Of a stretch of 64,000 nucleotides of DNA, positions 42,120-50,747 are shown in pieces. The position numbers and the translations under genes are program-made. The DNA comes from Lachnospiraceae bacterium (GTDB taxonomy: Bacteria > Bacillota > Clostridia > Lachnospirales > Lachnospiraceae). Position 1 is the first letter of the stretch, and the number at the start of each line of letters is the position of its first letter. The stretch covers positions 469,202 through 533,201 of the forward strand of contig JAQVCW010000001.1 in the NCBI GenBank assembly GCA_028689585.1, read 5' to 3'. Below the pieces are notes generated by a model, which was not told the DNA's origin, did no database searches, and saw nothing but the letters and a program-made list of their open reading frames with translations.

Positions 42120-42881
42120 TTATTGCTTTATTGCTTTTATCTCATCCGGAACACAATTTACAACAAACCGCTGAGATGCATAACCGCCGTCTGTGCAGGT
42201 AGATAAGGTAACGATCCTGTCTGCTGCCGCAGGTATCACATCTGTCTTGATTACGGATTTTTCTTTTGTATACACTAAAAATGCCTGGTATTCTTTCGAA
42301 GCCGCTTCATATCCCACAATAAAAGTTTTGTCTGTCACTTCACAGGTATAGGCGCTGTAAATAAGACACCTCATTGCTTTTTGCGGGGTATAAATATAGA
42401 CATATGGATGCTGAGTCCAAAAAGCTTCTTCCCTGTAATTGGACAGTTCTCCAAACATCTGTCCGGATCTCATATTATGTCCAAAAATGATGGTGTTTTG
42501 ATCCGTAAAATCAGGGCTGAATTTCCTGTAAATAAATATGGCCCCAAGGATATTTTCCTCCTTTTCCGGTGTATGGCTAAGATAAAAATTATCATCTGCC
42601 CGTGACTGCAGGATAGCATAATTAACCTGGGTTCCCGGAATGCAGATCCAGCCAATGATATCCTGATTTACTTTCCATAATTCTTCAAAGTTTATCTGAG
42701 TATCCAGCGGTGTAACATCCGGTTTTTCCTTTGGCTTTGGTTCCACAGCCAGATTTGTCAATCGTCTGGTTACTATTCCTGCACGAATATACGGCAGCGC
42801 ATCTTTAGCAATTGGAATTGAAAACATTCCTGCCAGGGAAAAAAACAGCACCGGCAAAATCCTTGCTCTGTTATGTCTCAA
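42120..42881 (-). CDS. Class B sortase
   Basis: A 253-residue enzyme starting at TTG 42881 (GAGGAGG 7 bp upstream). The N-terminal membrane segment is residues 8-27 (LPVLFFSLAGMFSIPIA). The catalytic domain has the SrtB signs: WICIPGTQVNYAILQS, the catalytic His in IIFGHNMRSGQMF, the insert helix before VYIYTPQKA, the catalytic Cys in TLSTCTDGG and Arg in ASQRFVV. It joins a surface protein to the wall or to another protein at the outer face of the membrane. It lies between the Tad genes and the SipW-type genes, 13 bp after the FHA gene, so it belongs to the same transcription unit. Confidence 0.92.
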   Translation of the reverse strand: MRHNRARILPVLFFSLAGMFSIPIAKDALPYIRAGIVTRRLTNLAVEPKPKEKPDVTPLDTQINFEELWKVNQDIIGWICIPGTQVNYAILQSRADDNFYLSHTPEKEENILGAIFIYRKFSPDFTDQNTIIFGHNMRSGQMFGELSNYREEAFWTQHPYVYIYTPQKAMRCLIYSAYTCEVTDKTFIVGYEAASKEYQAFLVYTKEKSVIKTDVIPAAADRIVTLSTCTDGGYASQRFVVNCVPDEIKAIKQ

Positions 42882-42894
42882 TTTATGCCTCCTC

Positions 42895-44526
42895 TTATAC
42901 GTTCAATATATAATGCAGCAGAGCAAAACTGATCTTATCCCCATCCCTTAGCTCCACCTCTTCCTGAGGCGCCAGGCGCACCCCATTTACAAAGGTACCA
43001 TTCATAGAATTCAGATCAATGACAAAGCATTGTTTTTTCCGGCACTCCAGGCTGGCATGGATGCGGCTGATGGAATCAAAGGAAAGTATGACATCGGCCT
43101 GTCCTCTCATTTTACCAATAATTGTTTTTCTTTGATTTAATATAATGTCTGGATACTGCTCCGGTTCAACACTAATCAGGCGAACCGGATATCGGTATTC
43201 CTCATCCGTCAAACATCTGGTTTCTCCGCATAAAGCTTCCGTGTCTGTGGAGATTTCTTCCTCTGCTGCCGGATTTTCCATCCCCTTCATCAGAAGTTCC
43301 ATATAGTCCTCTTCCGGATCCTCTTCCTCCTCATCTTCAATCCAGTAATCCGTTTTTTTCTTCTTTTCCTTACAGACAGAGTTATAGAGAATCCAGATTA
43401 CAGCCAGCAGCAAAAACGCCAGGCCGCCAGTCTGTGTCAGATCGAAATGGAAAAAATAGACTGCCGCTCCAAAAAGCGCTGCCAGAGTTACAATAAAGCA
43501 GGTACAAAGGATTATATTTTTTTGTTTCTTTGCCAACGCACCGCCCTTTCTTTTTCCCGCATTGTCTTTTTTTATCTTACTTCCATTTCTTCGCCCAAAA
43601 CCTGCCCGGTCTCCTTCTCCCAGATCATCTTCCCTTATCTGTCTTTTTCGCCCGGTACCTGCCAGATACCGCTCTGCCAGATGCCCTTCTCTCAGGTCAT
43701 CTCCCCTGATTTCTTTTCTTCGTTCTGTCTTTTTCCTGCACCTTTCTTCCTTCTGCAAACCGCCCTCTTCCGTGTTATATGTTTTCCCCTCATTTTCAAA
43801 TCCTGTTTCTGCAAAACTATTGTCCAGCGTTTTTCCCCTTTTTTCCTTTGTCAAGCTTTCCTTTGTCAAACAATATGGCATTTCACTGCTTTCCATCATC
43901 CGGCCGTCTCTGTTTTCCGGTACTGGCTGCTGTGCTCCCCTCTGTCTGTCCTCCATTTCCCCTGCCATTTCCGCTTCTTTATTTCTCTGTCTCCAAAGCA
44001 AATTCTTCAGCGTTTCAGAAAGACTGAAATTTTCCATAGATGCCTGCCGGAACAGTTCATACCCAAGTTCTACCGCTTTGCGGTCGCTGTGATCCAGATG
44101 TTTCAGAATATATTCGGCCAGTTCCCCAAACGACACCCCCTCTCTTTCAGGGAGATGAGGATAATAACAAAGCTGTAACTGGCGGCTTTCCGCATTCATA
44201 TAGATAAATTCAGGCTGCAGAATCATGTCCTCCGGATTCAACAGGTACTGCCTTCCCCGTTCCAGGGCACTGCGAATACCAAACAAAAGCTGCTCTATAT
44301 CCTGACTTTTCATATTTTTTTTCGCATAGATCTGTTCCAATGGCTGCCTGGAAGTAATTTCATAATATAAATAAGTGCTTCCATCCCTCTTACGAACCTG
44401 ACAATTCAATAATTCCGGAATTTGATTCTGTTCCACCATCCGAACCGTATACTCTTCTCCAGTTACCTGTTTGTTTTCTAAAATCATATAATTATGATTC
44501 AAATCTCTCCTAAAACTGACTTCCAA
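42895..44526 (-). CDS. DUF6382 and FHA-domain membrane protein of the Tad locus
   Basis: A 543-residue protein. Residues 1-180 match the DUF6382 type (EVSFRRDLNHNYMILE, YYEITSRQPLEQIYAKK, ILQPEFIYMNA). Residues 180-335 are charged and repetitive, without clear fold (REGHLAERYLAGTGRKRQ). Two membrane segments lie at about 338-382. An FHA domain ends it: ISRIHASLE, DLNSMNGTFVNGVRLAP, DGDKISFALLHYIL. FHA domains bind phospho-threonine, so some part of the Tad machinery may be regulated by a Ser/Thr kinase not found here. It overlaps no gene and lies 11 bp after the TadE gene. Confidence 0.85.
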   Translation of the reverse strand: MEVSFRRDLNHNYMILENKQVTGEEYTVRMVEQNQIPELLNCQVRKRDGSTYLYYEITSRQPLEQIYAKKNMKSQDIEQLLFGIRSALERGRQYLLNPEDMILQPEFIYMNAESRQLQLCYYPHLPEREGVSFGELAEYILKHLDHSDRKAVELGYELFRQASMENFSLSETLKNLLWRQRNKEAEMAGEMEDRQRGAQQPVPENRDGRMMESSEMPYCLTKESLTKEKRGKTLDNSFAETGFENEGKTYNTEEGGLQKEERCRKKTERRKEIRGDDLREGHLAERYLAGTGRKRQIREDDLGEGDRAGFGRRNGSKIKKDNAGKRKGGALAKKQKNIILCTCFIVTLAALFGAAVYFFHFDLTQTGGLAFLLLAVIWILYNSVCKEKKKKTDYWIEDEEEEDPEEDYMELLMKGMENPAAEEEISTDTEALCGETRCLTDEEYRYPVRLISVEPEQYPDIILNQRKTIIGKMRGQADVILSFDSISRIHASLECRKKQCFVIDLNSMNGTFVNGVRLAPQEEVELRDGDKISFALLHYILNV

Positions 44527-44537
44527 TATGGACTCCT

Positions 44538-45023
44538 TTACGTAATTGTGCTGATCAGATGCTTTACACCTCTTATTTTTCTGATGGTATCTGCCGGATG
44601 AAAAATTGCCCTGGAAGATTTTTTTCCTATTTTCAGAGTATTCTGACTGATCAATTTCATAATCAGGCCCGGAATATAAAACGTTCCACTGTAAGATACC
44701 GAAATTTTATTTTTATCCACAGAAATCTTGGATGTCACACCTTTTGTCCACAGCAGCCGGGAAGAACTCAACCTTTTTCTCAGTTGATCCAGCATTTGCT
44801 TCTGATTGCTCTCCTGTGTCAGATTACATCCCATGGCAGTCACTTCACAGGCCGCTCCCTGTAATACCGCCCGGTCATGGACCAGAAATCCAGACAGGAT
44901 CAATGCCACCAGTACAGGAAGCAGGATCGACATGATCAAAGCCGCTTCCACAGTAAAGCTCCCCTTTACCGCAGCCCCTTTCCGGTATACCGCTGTTTCT
45001 CTTTGTCTCACTATCTTGTGCAT
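44538..45023 (-). CDS. TadE-like pseudopilin
   Basis: A 161-residue protein. KGSFTVEAALIMSILLPVLV near residues 20-40 is the TadE/class III prepilin signature, with cleavage expected after the G and E five positions later. The rest is a short beta domain with VDKNKISVSYSGTFYIPGL. Such proteins are minor pilins of the Tad pilus or secretion platform. ATG 45023 has GAGGTG 9 bp upstream; a GTG 12 bp earlier is possible. Encoded between the FHA gene and the second prepilin peptidase. Confidence 0.85.
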   Translation of the reverse strand: MHKIVRQRETAVYRKGAAVKGSFTVEAALIMSILLPVLVALILSGFLVHDRAVLQGAACEVTAMGCNLTQESNQKQMLDQLRKRLSSSRLLWTKGVTSKISVDKNKISVSYSGTFYIPGLIMKLISQNTLKIGKKSSRAIFHPADTIRKIRGVKHLISTIT

Positions 45024-45065
45024 TACCCTCTTCACCTCTCGTCCTTTATTTCCGTAAAATTGGGA

Positions 45066-45482
45066 TTAAAGTAAACACATCATGCAAATCCAGGCTGCCA
45101 GCAGAAAAGGAACAAAGGGAAAACTGTCCTTTTTTCCTGCTTTTCTGACAATCAGCAGGATTGCTGCCCATATTGCAGAGAAAAAAAGTCCCAGCAGCAG
45201 TAATGCAGTTACATCTGCAAATCCAATGGCCGCGCCGCAGGACATTATTACCAGCCCATCCCCATATCCGATCGCTTCCCGTGTGGCCAGACCTGCTGCC
45301 AGCAGACACAATCCCGGCAGACAGCCGCATAAAATATTCCATAACTCCATGTCCTTCAAAATGAAATGCGCTGTGCAGACACCTGCAAAAACCAAAATTG
45401 TTACCGGCTTCCAGATTATTTTTTTATTTAAATCCGTTATGCAGCAAATGATCAAAAAAATCAGTACCAGCCACTGATACAT
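45066..45482 (-). CDS. Prepilin peptidase (A24, TadV-like), second copy in the locus
   Basis: A 138-residue membrane protein with four hydrophobic segments. The two catalytic aspartates are D17 in CITDLNKKII and D75 in IGYGDG. It removes the leader of Flp-type prepilins. A different A24 peptidase is encoded at the start of the same locus; the two are clearly divergent, not recent duplicates. It lies 72 bp past the stop of the Cys/His-tailed TadE gene. Confidence 0.87.
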   Translation of the reverse strand: MYQWLVLIFLIICCITDLNKKIIWKPVTILVFAGVCTAHFILKDMELWNILCGCLPGLCLLAAGLATREAIGYGDGLVIMSCGAAIGFADVTALLLLGLFFSAIWAAILLIVRKAGKKDSFPFVPFLLAAWICMMCLL

Positions 45483-45554
45483 ACACTCCTCCTACTACTT
45501 CTGGCATATAGCTTCAACTTCTATTCTATTTTTTCAAAGCTGCTGCCTCTTTTC

Positions 45555-46565
45555 TCACGAATGATTTCCTCCGCATTTGGAACATGGCCTCATGGTGCCA
45601 ATCTCTTCCATTGACACTTCCTGAACTGTCCTCTTCAGCCCTCTGCATGCCAGTGAAGAGTGATAACGGTTCCCTTCCCCTGTAATATAGACATTATTCC
45701 CTGCCTTTTTTCCACAGATCTCACAAGAATGATATTTTTCCCCGCTATTATTTCTCAATCTCTTTACCGAATCTTTATCCACCTGCTTCAAAGATAATTT
45801 AATATAAGTACAGTTAATATCTGTGTGATATACCTTGCCATGCTCTGTCACAAATACTTTTTGTCCGGTTTCCGCCTTGCCGTCTGTTCCCTCCCCTTCT
45901 CCTCCGGATCCGCTTCTTCCAACCCAGGCGCGAACACTGCCCTTCTGAAGAAAAAATGGCCCTGGTATTTTTATTCCTCCCACGGGAGCCTTTACCCGAT
46001 AGGTCAGAACAATATCTACCATTTTGTCCTCTTTCAAAAAGGATGACAGCAGGAAATTAACATTTTTTACAGATGACATATCGCCAGACTTAGATTTCAC
46101 CTGGCCGCCTGCATATGCCGCTGACAGCACGCCTGTTACCAGATTTCCGTCTTCACCATTTTCATATGCATAGGTATTAATTGCCATCCGCTCTGCTGTC
46201 TCTGCCAAAGCGCTGCTAAAACGGCTGGCTGTTTCCATGGCTTTCCCAAATTGGAGCAGCGCGATCATACAGATAAAAAACACCGGGAGTATCATAGCCG
46301 CCTCTACGGTCAGGCTCGCTTTTCGTGGAGCAAAAAAGAATGTCCTTCTTCCGCATTGTTCTGCTATCTTAGGAGGAAGATCGCAGAACCCGTATTTCTT
46401 TCCGGGAGAGAGTGTTTCCTTTCTTCTAATATTTTGTTGTATTTGTACCCATACTTTATTCTTTTCAGATATGACCGTTTCAGATATGTCCGCCTTAGAT
46501 ATGACTGTCTCAGTTTTCACTGTCAGATCTGCGTTTTTCCTACCTTTTTTGCGTCCAAAGAACAT
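45555..46565 (-). CDS. TadE-like protein with Cys/His-rich C-terminal tail
   Basis: A 336-residue protein. The TadE signature KASLTVEAAMILPVFFICMI lies about residues 85-105 after a long basic, Lys/Ile-rich head (GRKKGRKNADLTVKTETVI). A beta domain follows. The last about 75 residues hold two similar metal-site-like blocks: HTDINCTYIKLSLKQV with HSCEIC, and HSSLACRGLKRTVQEV with CSKCG. This pairing of H-x(4)-C with C-x(2)-C is unusual for a pseudopilin. The start is uncertain (ATG 46565 has AAGGAGG 14 bp upstream; a farther ATG at 46628 has none). Confidence 0.8.
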   Translation of the reverse strand: MFFGRKKGRKNADLTVKTETVISKADISETVISEKNKVWVQIQQNIRRKETLSPGKKYGFCDLPPKIAEQCGRRTFFFAPRKASLTVEAAMILPVFFICMIALLQFGKAMETASRFSSALAETAERMAINTYAYENGEDGNLVTGVLSAAYAGGQVKSKSGDMSSVKNVNFLLSSFLKEDKMVDIVLTYRVKAPVGGIKIPGPFFLQKGSVRAWVGRSGSGGEGEGTDGKAETGQKVFVTEHGKVYHTDINCTYIKLSLKQVDKDSVKRLRNNSGEKYHSCEICGKKAGNNVYITGEGNRYHSSLACRGLKRTVQEVSMEEIGTMRPCSKCGGNHS

Positions 46566-46656
46566 CCTTTTTTGCTCCACCTCCTTTTTCTTTCTGTCAT
46601 CCACACATCCAACTCTGTCGGAAAACACATTTTAATAAGTTTCACTGCACGTTCCA

Positions 46657-48225
46657 TCAGTCATACGCGAAGCCACTCTTTACCGTCACTTCACTGCTTG
46701 TTGCAGCCGTTCCCAGAAATACCCTTGCGGCCCGGGAAAATACCGGCGGTATCGTCCACTCTGACTCTGTTTTCATCCCCACAATGCAATGATCTGCACG
46801 GAACTGGGACAGCCCTGAAATGTTTTTTATATTCAGTTCGATCAAATCCAGTGCTCTTTTTTTCTGATCTTTCATGGAATGTAAGTTCAAAAGCAGCCTC
46901 AGATAATCCTTATAAGTAAGCCCTTCCTGCCTATGGCTTCCACCTGCATCCAGCAGTTCATTAATCCTCGCCAGATTATCCAGCCTAATCGCCCAGGTGG
47001 TTTCTGTCTTAAGCAAGGGGATTTTTCCGCCATCTAAAAGTGTTCTCACATCCATAAGGCTCTCTCCATAGGACCAGCCCAGCAGCAGTGCATGCTTCAT
47101 TATGGCAATCAATGCAGGCATTCCTGTCCATCCAATCAAAAGTGACGCAAGGCCTCCTGCTTCCGCGTTCATCTGGCTATTACCTACACAGTAAAGATAA
47201 TTCAGCCCTTCCCGCATCAATAAAAGCTGATTAATCACAGATTTTAGATTCTTGCTGTCGGAAAGCTTGCCTCCCAGAATGTATTCCAGTTGATAATCCA
47301 GTCCTGTTTCCTTTTCCTTGCTCAAATAATTTGGAAAATGATCCAGAAGATATTCCCGGAATAAGAGATCACTGGTCAACCCGCTGTTTTTCCTGTTTAT
47401 TTCCATTTTTCCTTTTTTGATGGAATGCCGAAAACACAAATCTTTTTTTGATGCTGTCTTTTCCGAAACCGCATTGTTCCCACAGACAATCTGAAAAATA
47501 CTTTTTCTCCGAAGGCGATTTAATGCCTTTAACGGATTTTCCTTTTTCACCTCTTCCACCGGAGAGGGATCTATTACAATCAGTTCCCCCCTTTGGGCCG
47601 CCTCCTGCTGTGCCTGTAATTCCTGCTGCCTCTTCGCCTCCAGTTCCTGCTTCCTGGCTGCCTCCTGTGCTTCCAGAGCTTTCATTTCCTGATCCGAAGA
47701 GTTTTTGGTTCTCTCATACTCCTCCTGCTTACTCTTAGCGGTCTGAGCATCATGATGGTATTCATACAGCTTTCCCACTATATTAGTTGCTGCTGTCTCT
47801 TTCATAAAAGCCACTGCCTGCTGGTAAAATGCTTCCCCATTATTATCTGTCAGAAGTGCATATTCCGTTATTTTAGAATTCGTCAATTTTAAACTCCAGG
47901 GATCAAAGCACAATCCAGTCACTATGCCATTCTTAGGCTGTGTATTTCTGGAAAAAAATGTCTGAAGCCGGGAGTTAACTCGTCCGATAGCGAAATCTCC
48001 GCTTCCGTAAGAACCATCCACGGAAAACACCTCATATTTCTCCAGCAGTTTTTTCTCATATTCTCCGAACACGGAGTAATTTCCCATATCTGCAATATTA
48101 GCTGTCTGTGCTCTTGCTCCCTGAAATCGAGCGGATTCGATTGCAGTACAGATCAATGACAGGAACAAAATACTGATCAGACTCAGGAAAACCGTTATTG
48201 CTCCTTTCGCTCTGTATCTGTTCAT
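46657..48225 (-). CDS. DUF5702-domain protein of the Tad locus
   Basis: A 522-residue secreted or membrane-bound protein. KGAITVFLSLISILFLSLIC at residues 7-27 is the leader/anchor region, followed by EYEKKLLEKYEVFSVDGSYG, the DUF5702 hallmark. A coiled, Ala/Gln/Glu-rich stretch spans about 165-225 (EAQEAARKQELEAKRQQELQ). The C-terminal part is helical (GWTGMPALIAIMKHALLLGW) and ends with a short beta tail. DUF5702 proteins occur only beside Gram-positive Tad genes and are thought to act as TadG-like minor pilins. It lies between the Flp pilin and the TadE gene. Confidence 0.83.
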   Translation of the reverse strand: MNRYRAKGAITVFLSLISILFLSLICTAIESARFQGARAQTANIADMGNYSVFGEYEKKLLEKYEVFSVDGSYGSGDFAIGRVNSRLQTFFSRNTQPKNGIVTGLCFDPWSLKLTNSKITEYALLTDNNGEAFYQQAVAFMKETAATNIVGKLYEYHHDAQTAKSKQEEYERTKNSSDQEMKALEAQEAARKQELEAKRQQELQAQQEAAQRGELIVIDPSPVEEVKKENPLKALNRLRRKSIFQIVCGNNAVSEKTASKKDLCFRHSIKKGKMEINRKNSGLTSDLLFREYLLDHFPNYLSKEKETGLDYQLEYILGGKLSDSKNLKSVINQLLLMREGLNYLYCVGNSQMNAEAGGLASLLIGWTGMPALIAIMKHALLLGWSYGESLMDVRTLLDGGKIPLLKTETTWAIRLDNLARINELLDAGGSHRQEGLTYKDYLRLLLNLHSMKDQKKRALDLIELNIKNISGLSQFRADHCIVGMKTESEWTIPPVFSRAARVFLGTAATSSEVTVKSGFAYD

Positions 48226-48274
48226 AACCTCTCCTTACGTTGACTTTTGGGACTGTTCTTCTGACTTTTTCATA

Positions 48275-48442
48275 TTAGATACTGTTGCTCTGACTTGTGA
48301 TTTTACTGAGAATATTGTTTACCAGACCGGTAAGCTGTTTTTTGAAGATAATAACTAAAGATATCAAAACGACCAGTATCAATATAATCTCTACAACGCC
48401 AACCCCATCTTCCTCTTTCAAGAATGCCGTAATATGCTCCAT
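48275..48442 (-). CDS. flp: Flp-type (class III) pilin, Flp1-like
   Basis: A 55-residue protein, below the size at which open frames are usually listed. It has the short prepilin form: MEHITAFLKEEDGVGVVEII then LILVVLISLVIIF, with a hydrophobic helix starting right after a G-V-V-E step (expected leader cleavage after a Gly, Glu five residues into the mature pilin), and a small Ser/Asn tail. AAGGAG lies 5 bp before the ATG. It sits between the platform genes and the pseudopilin genes, the usual position for the major Tad pilin. Confidence 0.87.
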   Translation of the reverse strand: MEHITAFLKEEDGVGVVEIILILVVLISLVIIFKKQLTGLVNNILSKITSQSNSI

Positions 48443-48461
48443 AATTCTCCTTTCTCCCCGT

Positions 48462-48528
48462 CAAACATCCGCCTGGCCTAAATTTGCTTTCAGCAAATAA
48501 GCTGGCGCAATTCCCTCACAGAATGTTT
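48462..48528. repeat. Degenerate copy of the intergenic repeat
   Basis: CAAACATCCGCCTGGCC, the AATTTGCTTTCAGCAAATAAG hairpin and CTGGCGC correspond to the first half of the repeat family; the second hairpin is lost. Confidence 0.6.
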
Positions 48529-48544
48529 TCAAATATTTACATCC

Positions 48545-49900
48545 TCAAAATGCCAGGAATGCCGGAACGATCAGTACAACCAACACCACCCCAAACATCA
48601 GTATCATAGGAAATAATAGCTTTGTCCCTGCCTGTTCTCCCAGTTTTCTGGCCATATTTTTTCGTTCTTCCATTGAAGAAGCTGCTTCTTTCTCAAGCAA
48701 AGATGCCAGACCTTTAGAGCCTTTTTTCAGGTTCTGAGACAAAATTGAGCCAAGCTTAATGTATTTTGGCAGTTGACAGCGCCTTCCGAAATTTTCATAG
48801 GCAGTTCCCTCTGATACTCCGCTTTTCATTTCATAGCAGGCATACAGCATTTCTTCATATGCGTACCGGATTTTTCCGGTATCCGCCAGTTTATATTCTG
48901 ATGCAATCCTGGTAAATGCTCCGCGGATCGTCAGTCCTGCCCCTAAAAGCATGGTCATCTTCCACATAATATCCGGATAGTCCATCAGCATCTGATTTTT
49001 CCGTTCCTCTGCTTTCTTATGAATTTTCTGATCACTTTGCAGATAAACACAAAGTGTAAGAATCAGAGTCAGCGCCAATACAACGGAAAAACTGTGCTGC
49101 GGCTGACGCATCCAGATTAATGTCCTGCCATTGATCTCTTCCGGAAGCTTCAAAACGGCTTCGCTGCTTCCTTTTTCATCCGCTTCGTCTGTCTTTTTTT
49201 GAACTTCCCTCCACATCTGCTCCTTTTGTGAGAGCATAGGCGGATAGACACGCACCGCGGTTTCATAGACCAGATCCTTTCCCTGGCAGGATAAAGTGGC
49301 CTGAATTTCCACTACTTCCCCTGTTTCTTCCGGCATGCCGCTCAGTGAGCCGTCATCCTCAATCAAACCATATGGAATTGTCATCCAGTTGACTGTGACA
49401 GCCCCCTCCTCCAGGCTGTTTGGAAACCATAGTGGTTTTCGCACCTCATCCTGAGAAGCATTTTCCCCTGTCAAACCTTGCTCCAGCTTCTGTCTTGCCT
49501 TTTCCAATAATTCGTCCGTCTGCTGACTGGTGTATTTCTGATTTTGAACCGTAACCGTCAACAATTCCGTTTCCGATTCTCCCTCAACCTGTACCGTCAG
49601 CTCCTCTTCTTTACTTCCCATCCCATAACCAGGCCGCTCCAGCTCATTTTTTTCCACACTGCGGCTTTCCTGAGTCTCCGTCAGCAGCACAACTGCTGAA
49701 ATGCAGATGCCAATCACAAATACCAGCAGTGTATCCGCAATTTTTCTGGCATAATACTCTTTTTCTGCATTCTTGCCGCCTGCCGACAGTGCCGTCAGCT
49801 CCTGACGCAGCTCCTGATTCCCACTTCCCAGTCCTTTCGCATTCCATTTCCGGACCAGAAATTCCCCTATTTTCAGAAAAGGATTTTCTATTTTTTTCAC
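48545..49900 (-). CDS. tadC: TadC-like type II secretion F-domain platform protein
   Basis: A 451-residue protein with GTG start at 49900 (GGAGGT 7 bp upstream). A membrane segment at about 55-72 (LLVFVIGICISAVVLLT) is followed by a roughly 170-residue extracellular region with beta-strands not found in standard TadC (ETELLTVTVQNQKYTSQQTD). Another segment is near 270, then the F domain at about 300-450: MDYPDIMWKMTMLLGAGLTI, YACYEMKSGVSEGTAYENFG and a final LLFPMILMFGVVLVVLIVPA. It forms the inner-membrane platform with TadB. The extra domain is odd. Confidence 0.87.
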   Translation of the reverse strand: MKKIENPFLKIGEFLVRKWNAKGLGSGNQELRQELTALSAGGKNAEKEYYARKIADTLLVFVIGICISAVVLLTETQESRSVEKNELERPGYGMGSKEEELTVQVEGESETELLTVTVQNQKYTSQQTDELLEKARQKLEQGLTGENASQDEVRKPLWFPNSLEEGAVTVNWMTIPYGLIEDDGSLSGMPEETGEVVEIQATLSCQGKDLVYETAVRVYPPMLSQKEQMWREVQKKTDEADEKGSSEAVLKLPEEINGRTLIWMRQPQHSFSVVLALTLILTLCVYLQSDQKIHKKAEERKNQMLMDYPDIMWKMTMLLGAGLTIRGAFTRIASEYKLADTGKIRYAYEEMLYACYEMKSGVSEGTAYENFGRRCQLPKYIKLGSILSQNLKKGSKGLASLLEKEAASSMEERKNMARKLGEQAGTKLLFPMILMFGVVLVVLIVPAFLAF

Positions 49901-49996
49901 AAAATCTCACCTCCGATTTTCTCCCTGTAATCGACAATACCTATTTTCATTTTCCAACCATAGTTCCGAAACTTTGCATTTGGTAACTCATTTATT

Positions 49997-50734
49997 CTAT
50001 ATCACAATGTGCATGATCCTTTTCCCCCAAAAGTACGCTGTGACATATATACCAAAACAGATTGTCATCACTGTAACTCCAGGTAAATTATGATACATCA
50101 CATCCAGAAATCCCTGCGAAGTGACTCCCACATATCCCAGAATAAAAAGCGGGATCAGGCTCATCATAGACTGTTCCATTCTCTTTCCTGACAGGCAGGT
50201 ATTGATCTCCATTCTGGTTTCCTGCTTTTGCTGTATACAGGATACCGTATTCTGAATAATGGCCATCAAGTCACCTCCCGTTCGCTTGGCAGTCATAAAT
50301 ACCTCCGCAAAGTTCTGAATGTCTTCCAGCCCGCTTCGCTTTCCCAAATCCAGCAAAAGGGATTCAATGCTGCGGTTCAGCGCTGTCTGCCTCACCATAT
50401 ATGTAAATTCCTGTACTGCAAAAGCATTTTTGTCATAGATCTTTACCAGTTCCTTTGCTGCCTCCTTTAATGCATTTTCCACTGCATACCCTGCCTGCAG
50501 TGATGCAGAGATCAACTGGATGCCCGTCAGAAATTCACTTTGCATGCGAATTGCCCGTTTTTCCTGCTGGCTTCCTCTCCGATCACGAAAGTACAAAACT
50601 GTACCCGGAAGCAAAATGAAAAAAGCAATCATGGAATTGAAAAACAGATAGCTGACCGCTCCATCCAGGCACAGGTAAAGCAGACCGTAGTACAAAATCT
50701 CTTTTCGTGAAAACTGATATCTGGTATAATCCAT
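49997..50734 (-). CDS. tadB: TadB-like type II secretion F-domain platform protein
   Basis: A 245-residue protein: two membrane segments early (SYLFFNSMIAFFILLPGTVL), F-domain core QLISASLQAGYAVENALKEA, FMTAKRTGGDLMAIIQNTVS (the conserved G-G-D-L step), and two terminal membrane segments (IPLFILGYVGVTSQGF, TVMTICFGIYVTAYFWG). The length is somewhat short for TadB. It starts 14 bp after the TadA ATPase stop, as in known tad operons. Confidence 0.9.
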   Translation of the reverse strand: MDYTRYQFSRKEILYYGLLYLCLDGAVSYLFFNSMIAFFILLPGTVLYFRDRRGSQQEKRAIRMQSEFLTGIQLISASLQAGYAVENALKEAAKELVKIYDKNAFAVQEFTYMVRQTALNRSIESLLLDLGKRSGLEDIQNFAEVFMTAKRTGGDLMAIIQNTVSCIQQKQETRMEINTCLSGKRMEQSMMSLIPLFILGYVGVTSQGFLDVMYHNLPGVTVMTICFGIYVTAYFWGKRIMHIVI

Positions 50735-50747
50735 ACTGCATCCTCTC

